DNA of 64,000 nt from Cryptomeria japonica (Eukaryota > Streptophyta > Pinopsida > Cupressales > Cupressaceae): the NCBI RefSeq assembly GCF_030272615.1, contig NC_081405.1:572199752-572263751 (forward strand), in the 5' to 3' direction. A model generated the notes under the pieces. That model ran no database searches, was not told the DNA's origin, and worked only from the letters and a program-made list of their open reading frames with translations. Position numbers and translations under genes: made by a program. Below, in pieces: positions 12,288 through 24,929 of the stretch (the first letter of the stretch is position 1; every line of letters starts with the position of its first letter).

Positions 12288-15200
12288 GCACTTAGGACGC
12301 TTAAGGGACGATGCAGGTAGGGTATGACCCTGAGCGTTCGATCGAGTGGGGGGGAAAAATAGGAGCATGCATAGGGTAATAATGCCTAACTAGACATGTC
12401 AAAGCCAATAGTTTGTCATCGTGACGAGAAGAATGAGAAATTGGCCATGCGATAACATTTGATTGAGTGAGACTGACGATTTTTTCACCAACCAAAAAAT
12501 TGCTTCCCTAATAAAACTGTAGGGAAACTTGAAAAACCGAGATAGGCTTTTGTAGGGACCCCTCTCGTGGCCCTGTAAGGTTCAAACAGATCATTCGCAG
12601 GTGCCACAGATTTTGAGTTAGGGCTTGTCAAAGTTTGACAATTTTGAGCACTTAGGGCGCTCAAGGGATGACGCCGGTAGGGTATGACCCTGAGCGTTTG
12701 ATCGAGTGGGGGGGCAAAATAGGAGCATGCATAGGGTAATAATTCCTAACTAGACATGTTGGAGCTGACGGTTCATCATCACGACGAGCTGAATGAGAAA
12801 TTGGCCATGCGACAACATTCGATTGAGTGAGATTGATGATTTTTTCACCAACCAAAAATTACGGCCCTAATAAAACCGTAGGGAAAATACAAAAACTGAG
12901 ATAGGATTTTGTAGGGACCCCTCTCGTGGCCCCGTATGTTCAAATAGATCATTCGTAGGTGCCACAAATTTTGAGTTAGGGCCCATCAAAGTTTGACAAT
13001 TTTGAGCACTTAGGGTGCTCAAGGGATGATGCCGGTAGGGTATGACCTTGAGCATTCGACTGAGTGGGGGGGAAAAATAGGAGCATGCATAGGGTGATAA
13101 TACCTAACTGGACATTTCAGAGCTGACAATTTGTCATTGCGATGAGCTGAACGAGAAATTGGCCATGCGACAACATTTGATTGAGTGAGACTGACGATTT
13201 TTTCGCCAACCGAAAAATTGCTGCCTTAATGAAACCATAGGGCAAATTGAAAAACTGAGATAGGCTTTTGTAGGGACCCCTCTCATGGCCTTGTAGGTTC
13301 AAACAGATCATTCACAGGTGCCACGGATTTTGAGTTAGGGCCCATCAAAGTTTGATAATTTTGAGCACTTAGGGCACTTAAGGGATGACGTCGGTAGGGT
13401 ATGACCCCGAGGGTTTGATGAGTGGGGGGCCAAAATAGGAGCATGCATAGGGTAATAATGCCTAACTGGACATGCTTGAGCTAACAGTTCCTCATCACGA
13501 CAAGCTGAATGAAAAATTGGCCACGTGACAACATTCGATTGAGTGAGACTAACGATTTTTTTGCCAACCAAAAAATTGATGCCCTAATAAAACCATAGGG
13601 CAACTTGAAAAATCGAGATAGGAATTTGTAGGGACCCCTCTCATGGCCCCTTAGGTTCAAACAGATCATTCGCAGGTGCCACGGATTCCGAGTTAGGGCT
13701 CATCAAAGTTTGACAAGTTTGAGCACTTAGGGTGCTCAAGGGACGACGCCGGTAGGGTATGACCCTGAGCGTTCGACCGAGTGGGGGGGGGGGAAATAGG
13801 AGCATGCATAGGGTAATAATGCCTAACTATACATGTTGGAGCTGACGGTTCATCATCACAACGATTTGAATGAGAAATTGGCCATGTTATTACATTCGAT
13901 TGAGTGAGATTGACGATTTTTTTGCCAACCAAAAAATTGCTGCCCTAATAAAACCATAGGGCAACTAAAAAAACTGAGATAGGCTTTTGTAGGGACCCCT
14001 CTCGTGGCCTTGTAGGTTCAAACAAACCATTTGCAGGTGCCACAGATTCTGAGTTAGGGCCCATCAAAGTTTGACAATTTTGAGCAATTAGGGCGCTCAA
14101 GGGACAACGTCGGTAGGGTATGACCCTGAGCGTTCGATCGAGTGGAGGGGGAAAAATAGGAGCATGCATAGGGTAGTAATGCCTAACTGGACATGTTAGA
14201 GCCAATGGTTCATCATCGTGATGAGCTGAATGAGAAATTGGCCACACGACAAAATTCGATTGAGTGAGACTGACGATTTTTTCGTCAACCGAAAAATTGT
14301 TACCCTAATAAAACCATAGGGAAATTGAAAAACCAAGATAGGATTTTGTAGGGATCCCTCTCATGGCCCCATAGGTTCAAATAGTTCAATCACAGGTGCC
14401 ACAGATTCTGAGTTAGGGCTCGTCAAAGTTTGATAATTTTGAGCACTTAGGGCGCTCAAGGGACGATGCCGGTAGGGTATGACCCCGAGCGTTCGATCGA
14501 GTGGGGGGGCAAAATAGGAGCATGCATAGGGTAATAATGCCTAACTAGACATGTCGGAGCCGACAGTTTGTCATCGCGACGAGCTAAACAAGAAATTGGC
14601 CACACGACAACATTCGATTAAGTGAGACTGATGATTTTTTCACCAACTGAAAAATTTCTGCCTTAATAAAACCGTAGGCCAACCTGAAATACAAAGATAG
14701 GATTTTTTAGGTACCCCTCTTGTGGCCTCGTAGGTTCAAACGGATCATTCGTAGGTGCCATGGATTTCATGTTAGGGCCCGTCAAAGTTTGACAATTTTG
14801 TGCACTTAGGGCACTCAAGGGACGACGCCGATAGGGTATGACCCCGAGTGTTCGACTGAGTGGGGGGAAAAAATAGGAGCATGCATAGGGTAATAATACC
14901 TAACTGGACATGTCAGAGCCGACGATTCGTCATCGTGATGAGCTGAACGAGAAATTGGCCATGCGACAACATTCGATTGAGTGAGACTAATGATTTTTTC
15001 GCCAACCGAAAAATTGCTGCCTTAATAAAACCGTAGGGAAAATTGAAAATTTGAGATTGGCTTTTGTAGGGACCCCTCTCGTGGCCTCGTAGGTTCAAAC
15101 GGATCATTCGCAGGTGCCACAGATTCTGAGTTAGGGCCCATCAAAGTTTGACAATTTTGAGCACTTAGGGCACTCAAGGGATGACGTCGGTAGGGTATGA

Positions 15201-18200
15201 TCTCGAGCGTTCGACTGAGTGGGGGGGAAAAATAGGAGCATGCATAGGGTAATAATGCCTAACTGGACATGTCGGAGTCGATGGTTCCTCATCATGACAA
15301 GCTGAATGAGAAATTGGCCAGGTGACAACATTCGATTGAGTGAGACTGACGATTTTTTTGCCAACCAAAAAATTGATGCCCTAATAAAACCGTAGGGCAA
15401 CTTGAAAAATTGAGATAGGAATTTGTAGGGACCTGTCTCATGGCCCCTTAGGTTCAAACGGATCATTCGCAGGTGCCACGGATTCCAAGTTAGGGCCCGT
15501 CAAAGTTTGATAATTTTGAGCACTTAGGGCGCTCAAAGGACGATGCCGGTAGGGTATGACCCCGAGCGTTCAACCGAGTGCGGGGGAAAAAATAGGAGCA
15601 TGCATAGGGTAATAATGCCTAACTAGACATGTTGGAGCTGACGGTTCATCATCACAACGATTTGAATGAGAAATTGGCCACACGATAACATTCGATTGAG
15701 TGAGATTGACGATTTTTTTGCCAATCGAAAAATTGCTGCCCTAATAAAAACATAGGGCAACTAAAAAAACTAAGATAGGCTTTTGTAGGGACCCGTCTCA
15801 TGGCCCCATAGGTTCAAACGAACCATTTGCAGGTGCCACAGATTTCGAGTTAGGGCCCATCAAAGTTTGACAATTTTGAGCAATTAGGGCGCTCAAGGGA
15901 CGACGCTGGTAGGGTATGACCCCGAGAGTTCGACCGAGTGGGGGGGGAAAATAGGAGCATGCATAGGGTAGTAATGCCTAACTGGACATGTCAGAGCCAA
16001 CGGTTCATCATCGCGACGAGCTGAATGAGAAATTGGCCACATGACAACATTCGATTGAGTGAGACTAACGATTTTTTCGTCAACCGAAAAAATTGTTACC
16101 CTAATAAAACCATAGGGCAAATTGAAAAACCAAGATAGGATTTTGTAGGGATCCTTCTGATGGCCCCATAGGTTCAAACAGATCAATCACAGGTGCCACA
16201 GATTCTGAGTTAGGGTTCGTCAAAGTTTGATAATTTTGAGCACTTAGGGCGCTCAAGGGACGATGCCGGTAGGGTATGACCCCGAGCGTTCGACTGAGTG
16301 GGGGGCCAAAATAGGAGCATGCATAGGGTAATAATGCCTAACTAGACATGTCAGAGCCGACAGTTTGTCATGGCGATGAGCTAAACAAGAAATTGGCCAC
16401 GCGACAACATTCGATTTAGTGAGACTGATGATTTTTTTGCCAACTGAAAAATTTCTGCCTTAATAAAACCGTAGGCCAACCTGAAATACAAAGATAGGAT
16501 TTTTTAGGTACCACTCTTGTGGCCTCGTAGGTTCAAATGGATCATTCGTTGGTGCCATGGATTTCAAGTTAGGGCCCGTCAAAGTTTGACAATTTTGAGC
16601 ACTTAGGGCACTCAAGGGACGACGCCGATAGGGTATGACCCCGAGCGTTCGACTGAGTGGGGGGAAAAAATAGGAGGATGCATAGGGTAATAATACCTAA
16701 CTGGACATGTCGGAGCTGACGATTCGTCATCGCGATGAGCTGAACGAGAAATTGGCCATGCGACAACATTCGATTGAGTGAGACTAATGATTTTTTCGCC
16801 AACCGAAAAATTGCTGCCTTAATAAAACCGTAGGGAAAATTGAAAAATTGAGATAGGCTTTTGTAGGGACCCCTCTCGTGGCCTCGTAGGTTCAAATAGA
16901 TCATTCACAGGTGCCACAGATTCTGAGTTAGGGCCCATCAAAGTTTGACAATTTTGAGCACTTAGGGCACTCAAGGGATGACGTCGGTAGGGTATGATCT
17001 CGAGCATTCGACTGAGTGGGGGGGAAAAATAGGAGCATGCATAGGGTAATAATGCCTAGCTGGACATGTCGGAGCTGATGGTTCCTCATCACGACAAGCT
17101 GAACGAGAAATTGGCCAGGTGACAACATTCGATTGAGTGAGACTGACGATTTTTTTGCCAATCAAAAAATTGATGCCCTAATAAAACCGTAGGGCAACTT
17201 GAAAAATCGAGATAGGAATTTGTAGGGACCCCTCTCATGGCCCCTTAGGTTCAAATGGATCGTTCGCAGGTGCCACGGATTCCGAGTTAGGGCCCGTCAA
17301 AGTTTGACAATTTTGAGCACTTAGGGCGCTCAAGGGACGATGCCGGTAGGGTATGACCTCGAGCGTTTGACCAAGTGGGGGGGAAAAAATAGGAGCATGC
17401 ATAGGGTAATAATGCCTAATTGGACATGTTGGAGCTGATGGTTCATCATCACAACGATTTGAACGAGAAATTGGCCACGCGACAACATTCGATTGAGTGA
17501 GACTGATGATTTTTTTGCCAACCGAAAAATTGCTGCCCTAATAAAACCATAGGGTAACTAAAAAAAATGAGATAGGCTTTTGTAGGGACCCCTCTCATGG
17601 CCCTGTAGGTTCAAATGAACCATTTGCAGGTGCCACAAATTCTGAGTTAGGGCCCATCAAAGTTTGACAATTTTGAGCAATTAGGGCGCTCAAGGGACGA
17701 CGCCGGTAGGGTATGACCCCGAGCGTTCGATCGAGTGGGGGGGAAAAATAGGAGCATGCATAGGGTAGTAATGCCTAACTGGACATATCAGAGCCAATGG
17801 TTCATCATCGCAACGAGCTGAATGAGAAATTGGCCACACGACAACATTTGATTGAGTGAGACTGACGATTTTTTCATCAACCGAAAAATTGTTACCCTAA
17901 TAAAACCATAGGGCAAATTGAAAAACCAAGATAGGATTTTGTAGGGATCCCTCTCATGGCCCCATAGGTTCAAACAGATCAATCACAGGTGCCACAGATT
18001 CTGAGTTAGGGCTCGTCAAAGTTTGATAATTTTGAGCACTTAGGGCGCTCAAGGGACGATGTCGGTAGGGTATGACGCCGAGCGTTCGATCGAGTGGGGG
18101 GGCAAAATAGGAGCATGCATAGGGTAATAATGCCTAACTAGACATGTCAGAGCCGACAGTTTTTCATCGCGATGAGCTAAACAAGAAATTGGCCACGCGA

Positions 18201-20478
18201 CAACATTCGATTAAGTGAGACTGATGATTTTTTCACCAACTGAAAAATTTCTGACTTAATAAAACCGTAGGCCAACCTGAAAAACAAAGATAGGATTTTT
18301 TAGGTACCCCTCTTGTGGCCTCGTAGGTTCAAACAGATCATTCGAAGGTGCCATGGATTTCATGTTAGGGCCCGTCAAAGTTTGACAATTTTGTGCACTT
18401 AGGGCACTCAAGGGACGACGCCGATAGGGTATGACCCTGAGCGTTCGACTGAGTGGGGGGAAAAAATAGGAGCATGCATAGGGTAATAATACCTAACTAG
18501 ACATGTCAGAGCCGATGATTCGTCATCGCGATGAGCTGAACGAGAAATTGGCCATGCGACAACATTCGATTGAGTGAGACTAATGATTTTTTTGCCAACC
18601 GAAAAATTGCTGCCTTAATAAAACCGTAGGGAAAATTGAAAAATTGAGATAGGCTTTTGTAGGGACCCCTCTCGTGGCCTCGTAGGTTCAAACGGATCAT
18701 TCGCAGGTGCCACGGATTCTGAGTTAGGGCCCATCAAAGTTTGACAATTTTGAGCACTTAGGGCACCCAAGGGATGACGTCGGTAGGGTATGATCTCGAG
18801 CGTTCGACTGAGTGGGGGGGAAAAATAGGAGCATGCATAGGGTAATAATGCCTAACTGGACATGTCGGAGCCGATGGTTCCTCATCATGACAAGCTGAAC
18901 GAGAAATTGGCCAGGTGACAACATTCGATTGAGTGAGACTGACGATTTTTTTGCCAACCAAAAAATTGATGCCCTAATAAAACTGTAGGGAAACTTGAAA
19001 AATTGAGATAGGAATTTGTAGGGACCCGTCTCATGGCCCCTTAGGTTCAAACGGATCGTTCGCAGGTGCCACGGATTCCAAGTTAGGGCCCGTCAAAGTT
19101 TGACAATTTTGAGCACTTAGGGCGCTCAAGGGATGATGCCGGTAGGGTATGACCCCGAGCGTTCGACCGAGTGGGGGGGGAAAAATAGGAGCATGCATAG
19201 GGTAATAATGCCTAACTGGACATGTTGGAGCCGACGGTTCGTCATCACAATGATTTGAATGAGAAATTGGCCACGCGACAACATTCGATTGAGTGAGACT
19301 GATGATTTTTTTGCCAACCGAAAAATTGCTGCCCTAATAAAACTGTAGGGCAACTAAAAAAAATGAGATAGGCTTTTGTAGGGACCCCTCTCATGGCCCC
19401 GTAGGTTCAAATGAACCATTTTCAGGTGCCATAGATTCCGAGTTAGGGCCCATCAAAGTTTGACAATTTTGTGCAATTAGGGCGCTCAAGGGACGACGCC
19501 GGTAGGGTATGACCCCGAGCGTTCAACCGAGTGGGGGGGAAAAATAGGAGCATGCATAGGGTAATAATGCCTAACTAGACATGTCAGAGCCAACGGTTCA
19601 TCATCGCGACGAGATGAACGAGAAATTGGCCACACGACAACATTCGATTGAGTGAGACTGACGATTTTTTCGCCAACTGAAAAATTGCTGCCCTAATAAA
19701 ACTGTAGGGAAAATTGAAAAACCAAGATAGGATTTTGTAGGGATCCCTCTCATGGCCCCATAGGTTCAAATAGATCATTCGTAGGTGCCACAGATTTTGA
19801 GTTAGGGCTCATCAAAGTTTGACAATTTTGAGCACTTAGGGTGCTTAAGGGACGATGCCGGTAGGGTATGACCCTGAGCATTCGACTGAGTGGGGGGGGG
19901 TAAAATAGGAGCATGCATAGGGTAATATGCCTAACTAGACATGTCAGAGCCGATGGTTCATCATCGCGACGAGCTAAATGAGAAATTGGCCATGTGACAA
20001 CATTCGATTGAGTGAGACTGACGATTTTTTTGCCAACTGAAAAATTTCTACCCTAATAAAATCGTAGGGCAACCTGAAAAAAAAAGATAGGATTTTGTAG
20101 GTACCCCTCTTGTGGCCCCGTAGGTTCAAATAGATCATTTGTAGGTGCCATGGATTCCAAGTTAGGGCCCATCAAAGTTTGACAATTTTGAGCACTTAGG
20201 GTGCTCAAGGGACGACGCCGATAGGGTATGACCCCGAGCGTTCAATCGAGTGGGGGGGCAAAATAGGAGCATGCATAGGGTAATAATGCCTAACTGGACA
20301 TGTAGGAGTTGACGGTTCATCATTGCGACGAGTTGAATGAGAAACTGGGCATGCGACAACATTCGATTGAGTGAGACTGATGATTTTTTCGCCAACCAAA
20401 AAATTGCTACCCTAATAAAACCCCGAGCATTCGATCGGGGTGGGGAGCAAAATAGGACCATGCATAGGGTAATAATGA
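12288..20478 (+). repeat. ~359-bp satellite array with five-monomer higher-order repeat
   Basis: About 22 full head-to-tail monomers plus a rearranged end. Each contains landmarks such as GCTCAAGGGACGA, GGAGCATGCATAGGGTAATA, GAGAAATTGGCCA and CAGGTGCCAC. Monomer starts fall every 358-361 bp (for example about 12299, 12658, 13020, 13380, 13737). Variants recur every fifth monomer: TAGGCCAACCTGAAA at 14675, 16472 and 18268; ACAACGATTTG or its one-base variant at 13858, 15654, 17451 and 19247; GATCTCGAG near 15200, 16997 and 18793. Spacing is 1796-1797 bp each time, giving roughly 3.5 copies of a pentamer. The first three monomers and the last ones do not fit the pentamer cleanly. Near 20420 the array ends in a deletion and a partial monomer. 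Minus-strand open frames of 60-110 codons in every monomer are phase effects. Confidence 0.97.
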
Positions 20479-20612
20479 ATTGTATCAAGTATTGTTCATT
20501 TAATGAATTGTATTGTATTGTTCATTAAATGAATTATATTGTTCATTATACAAACAACACTTACGATGAAATGAAATGAATTGTATTGTTCATTAAATAA
20601 CCATTATTAACC
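20478..20612. repeat. Short repeats of ATTGTATTGTTCATTAAATGA
   Basis: Four or so imperfect copies of a word like TGTATTGTTCATTAAATGAA directly after the satellite end. No coding content. Confidence 0.7.
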
Positions 20613-20866
20613 ATTGTTAATTATTGGAATGAAGATTAAAGATTTCTATGATAACACCATGCACAGATGAGCAACAATTTATATGATCGAATATCAACTT
20701 TTGTATATATAAAAATGTCAAATGATTACAAATGTATGTCCATACACAAACATGACATAAACGCCAACTGAAATAAAATGTATGTCTAAATACGTGAATG
20801 TATGTCCATATACAAAATATACATGCCAACTAGACATGTAAGCATCCCAAAACTATCTATAACATC

Positions 20867-22793
20867 CTAAGCTGTTGATGGATCATCAAAATCAATCCTC
20901 TTCACCGCACTGCTCAGCTCTGAAGGATCTTGCACAAGAAAAACAAACCACGATTAATATTAGTTATATTACATAATTCACATTCAAAAAGTTAACATAA
21001 AAATGAAGTATAATTGAACTATTCAGGTTTACCTCATCTCCACGTTTTCTCTTCAACTTTGCAGGACTCTTGATGTATGTCTTCAGTAGAGGAGGTATGT
21101 TTTGAATATTTTCATACACAACCTACATATGTTCATAAACATGACATTGATACAAGTTAGCATATAATTGTCACTGATAATAACAAATTATATCTACTAA
21201 TAAAAAAATAAAATAAACACACATCTACTCAAGGCATCTCTTCTTCTTTTTCTTCAGGTATACTAGGTGTAGTCATCAAGGATGTGAAGCCAAGAATTCT
21301 CTGTATATATACACAACAAGTATATGAAACTATCAATCTATGTCTAGACATGTATAATCACTATAAGTTATTTAAACTATTCATGCAATCATATTTGCAT
21401 TCAATTACCTTTCCCTTGTCTCCAACTGCACTACCAGATCCTAAATCACACTGCCCTGCACTCGTGCTACTTGTGCCCTACAAGTGTAAAATAAGGTATA
21501 CATGCAAGTTACTACATAATCTAATTAATACCAATATAAATGATGAGCATGTGTGTACAATAACATAAAAAAATGACTAGGTGCAATAATATATGTACCG
21601 TCAAGCTATCAAGGCCAAATGAAATGGCCGACAAGGTGCCCTCCTGAATCTGTCTCAACTCCTCCTTGGTCATCAACCGTTATATAGACCATGTAAATAA
21701 AAATTAGCACTTAATATTATCTAGATTATAGATATTTTATTAAAATATAACATGAATTGTGAAAATACAAATCTTATCACTACATCATCAATGTATGATG
21801 ACGATGCCTCCTCGCCTCTAGCATGTGAGGACTCCCCAGGGTATCCTCCAGTCTATGTAATAATATCTGGTGCATCATGCATCTCATACACCTCATAATC
21901 TGCACTGTCCACGAGAGGATCAATGGGTTGTCCAACTAGACCCAAGCATACGTGCCCACACATGACATAGCTATGGGGTACACATATGTGTGGAGTTGAG
22001 GATGACGTGTCAATGCCACCAGATGCACCATTGCCATCAAAAGTAGGCTGAGCTACTGATCCAGCCCGAGAAACCAAAAGGCTACTCAAAGAGTGAATAA
22101 TCGATATGGTCCGTGAAGCCGCCTCACAAATGATATCAGGATGCTGCACTGTAGGTGGGGGATCAACAGGAGGAGGGGGACATATGGGCCTTGGACTACT
22201 CTGACTGCCCCAGGTCTATTTTGGGGCATACCTAAACTTACACCCTGGAAAGGTTGGATGTCAAAGCAGTTCACATGTTTGCATAAAACAAACTCAACAT
22301 AATTTTTTTTTATGAAATAGAAGGGGATATCAAGATTGTTGTTGGGTGTTTTGTCGAAAACCATCCACCAATGATCCCAAATTTTTTTCACAATCCCATC
22401 ATTTGTGTATCATTTAATAGAAAGTTTTGTTTTTTTGGGATCTAAGGGTTGACCAGTGCGGGGATTGACAAACAGTGAGGTGATATCGACTTTGGATATC
22501 TCAAGATCCTTGATATCCTTATACGACAAGCCATCTACATATTTTTCCCCCATAGAATCTCACCACAAAAGGGTGGCATTGTGCTCCTTAGTCATGGTTT
22601 CCATACTCTTTATGATCGACGTGAGAGGATCAAACATTGGGTTTAGATGATGGATCCTACGATAAACTTTTGCAATCCCCCTCAATTCATTCAAATTTTG
22701 TGCAATCAAATCCTGAATTGAGGGGGGGTTTGGCAAATGAGGGTTTGGTTGTTGTAGTTGTGGTTGGTCAGTGTTTTCATTGTTATCCCCCAT
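20867..22793 (-). pseudogene. Unknown multi-exon gene convergent with the transposase
   Basis: Starts at the ATG at 22793 (MGDNNENTDQPQLQQPNP), Gln/Pro-rich and then a helical region. The same frame continues through a TGG-to-TGA change at 22560-22562 and another stop to a segment rich in Trp/Phe/Lys (KIWDHWWMVFDKTP) ending near 22245. A proline-rich linker and a Ser/Thr-rich region (about 22170-21853) follow. Small downstream exons have good borders: 21409-21477 (23 codons, acceptor ...TAG, donor GTAATT), 21229-21300 (24 codons, last codon TGA abutting donor GTAGAT), 21033-21122 (30 codons, basic KSPAKLKRKRGDE, donor GTAAAC) and a last exon 20867-20928 ending TAG. The join to the last exon is one base out of phase. 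I do not recognise the family. Its position inside the transposon suggests an accessory (DNA-binding?) protein. Confidence 0.5.
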
Positions 22794-22799
22794 TTTTAA

Positions 22800-23720
22800 C
22801 CTAATTGAATGTAAACAATTAAATTTAGTTAACAAATCTAAACAATTAGGTATTTGATTTAAAAAAACCTAGTTTTCATGAAAAAACCATATTTTTAATG
22901 AAAAATCAAATAAACATTAACAAAATATTCAAAAAATGAATGAAAATGATTGAAAACGATAAAACTATTACCTTTCAAGCTATTTTTTTAGCAAATTTTT
23001 GCCAAAAAACTGGATATCGGGTGCACCGGATATTGGATTTTGATAAAATCATGCAGCCTGTGAGTTAAAAATGACTCATGGGCTGTCACTGTCGAAATAT
23101 ATTTGTCTTTGAAAATTGGATATCTGATTTTTATACTTAAATTATTTTAAAATAACATATATAATATAATAATATATAATATAATATAATATACTATTAT
23201 ATTATATAATACGTATTGTATTATATACATTATTATATTATATTATATTATTATATTATATCATATATTATATATATATATATAATATAATATAATATAA
23301 TATATATAATATAATACGTATTATATAAAATATTATTATATCATATTATAATATAATATAATAATATATTATATAATACGTATTATATAATATTATATTA
23401 TATAATATAATATATTATTATATTATATAATATATTATTACATTATATATATTATATAATATAATAACATATTATATAATATAATAACATATAATAATAT
23501 ATTATATATTATATAATATGTAATATATAATATATTTTTTAAATTAAAATTACAAATAAAAATTGGATATCCGATTTGCATAGGTAATTACCAAGCCAAG
23601 GTGTACTAACACCCAGGCCAAGCAAAAAGTCAACATGGATTTTCGCATTTTTAGGCGAGTGAAGAAGGCTATTTTTTTCACATCGCCACTTTTTGACCCC
23701 CCTTGATCCTGCACTGACCC
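22800..23720. repeat. Right subterminal region with GGATATCC motifs and AT block
   Basis: Half-palindromes GGATATCGGG/CCGGATATTGG (about 23013-23035), TTGGATATCTGATTTTT (about 23106) and TTGGATATCCGATTTG (about 23560) flank an almost pure AT block at 23155-23545 made of TATAATATAATA words with recurrent ATACGTATTATA palindromes. No coding capacity seen. The right terminal repeat follows. Confidence 0.7.
23696..23720 (-). repeat. Right terminal inverted repeat of the 20.6-kb transposon
   Basis: CCTTGATCCTGCACTGACCC is the reverse complement of the left end with three mismatches in 20. It is followed by ATAT (23721-23724), after which the copia LTR resumes. Confidence 0.8.
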
Positions 23721-23724
23721 ATAT

Positions 23725-23810
23725 TCATTGCAATGATCTTATTAAAGTCTATCCTCACTACATACTACCGGACTGTTGTATTCTCCATCTCTGATTTAAA
23801 TTCCTTAACA
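23725..23810 (+). repeat. 5' LTR of copia element, right part
   Basis: TCATTGCAATGATC...CCTTAACA matches the end of the 3' LTR (43647-43744) with few changes and ends in the inverted-repeat terminus TTAACA. The primer site follows directly. Confidence 0.9.
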
Positions 23811-23823
23811 TGGTATCAGAGCC
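23811..23823 (+). promoter_or_regulatory. Primer-binding site, initiator Met tRNA type
   Basis: TGGTATCAGAGCC directly after the LTR end is the standard plant copia primer-binding site, complementary to the 3' end of initiator methionine tRNA. Confidence 0.93.
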
Positions 23824-23906
23824 AGGTTGGTAGAGAAATAATAAAATAGTGACACTTCTTTTCTAAAAAATTCAGACTTGCACTCAAAATCAAAGGAAAG
23901 ACAATC

Positions 23907-24503
23907 ATGGTGAACAGTGTGAGAATGGAGGATAGACTCGAAGGCGCATCCAACTTCATCTCATGGAGAATTCGAATAACAACAATTCTTCAAGAACTCG
24001 AACTAGATGCATACATAGAAGAAGATACTAAGATGCCTAAAGACGAGCTAGAGAAAACAACTTGGAAAGACACAACAACACGACTAAGAAAATCATAATT
24101 GATGCTGTTAAAGATCACATTCTCCCAACCATCTCAAAACTAACTACAACTTATGATATGTTCAAGACCATTCAAAACTCATATGAAATAAATAATGCAA
24201 GTAGATTGCTCACTCTAAAACAACAATTAATGCATATCTACATGAACAAAGGAGAAACAATCAACATCCTATTTCGTGAGGATTTCATAATTAAAAGACC
24301 AATTGTCAACTATTGGGAATAATATAGATGATATGAAGCTATCTCTAATAGCACTTAAGGAATTACCATCCAGTTGGGAATCCTTTATTCAAGGCATTAG
24401 TGCTCGCTCGACACTACCAAAATTCGATCAACTCAAGAATGATTGTAATCAAGAAGAATCTCGACTAATCACAAGAGGATTGGGTCCAAACAAAGAGCAT
24501 TTG
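23907..24503 (+). pseudogene. gag: copia gag, 5' part
   Basis: ATG at 23907 starts MVNSVRMEDRLEGASNF-SW, the usual copia gag opening ("...L.G.NF..W..."). The frame shifts near 24070 and again near 24300, so the helical capsid-like region is read in frames 3, 2, 3. The segment KLSLIALKELPSSWESF is typical of UBN2-type gag. The frame is cut after GLGPNKEHL (24503), where foreign sequence starts. The frame resumes exactly at 39406 with ISKALW, followed by the zinc knuckle. Gag would form the particle that packages the element RNA. Confidence 0.85.
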
Positions 24504-24914
24504 TCTTCTCTTTCCTTTAATGATTGTGCTAGATTTTCTTCATTTAAATCTTTCGGTCCTCAATCTCCTTAGTTTTTCTCATCACAATGGATTGCATCTC
24601 ATTGTTCAAAGCAACATTTTCTCTTTTAAGCTTGTTAACTTCATCAACTTTATCCTGGTATTCCATGATCTAATCTTCTTTTTGTTTTAGTTTGTCCATC
24701 AATTCTTTCCTCTTCTCTCTAGAGATGCCATCTTGATCCTTCAGGTCATTAATGAAATCATCAGCAACATTCAAGTTCTTCTTCAAGCTACAAATCTGAT
24801 TTCTAGCTGAATCAAGATCTTCAAGTGCCACAATGAGTTGTCTCTAAAAACCAGAATCCATTGAATCAATCTCTTGGACCTTCCTCAAGCGGTTAAGCTT
24901 CCTCAGAGGAACTA
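24504..24914 (-). pseudogene. gag: Coiled-coil gag fragment of a reverse-oriented LTR retrotransposon
   Basis: Read leftward from the primer site at 24927, this encodes charged heptad-like sequence (ALEDLDSARNQICSLKKNL; KVDEVNKLKRENVALNNEM) interrupted by TAG stops. Coiled-coil gags of this style occur in plant copia/gypsy elements. It is truncated at the composite edge (24504). Confidence 0.55.
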
Positions 24915-24927
24915 GGCTCTGATACCA
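24915..24927 (-). promoter_or_regulatory. Primer-binding site of reverse-oriented LTR element
   Basis: GGCTCTGATACCA is the reverse complement of TGGTATCAGAGCC. It lies 2 bases from the LTR edge at 24930, as expected for a Met-tRNA primed element on the minus strand. Confidence 0.85.
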
Positions 24928-24929
24928 AT

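Noticed and set aside
12288-20478. Centromere
   Set aside because: Higher-order order is centromere-like, but the array is only 8 kb and lies within transposon termini; nothing else indicates a centromere.
12301-20488. Many minus-strand frames of 60-110 codons with similar proteins
   Set aside because: They recur once per satellite monomer, lack consistent starts and stops, and follow monomer length changes. They are repeat-phase artefacts, not genes.
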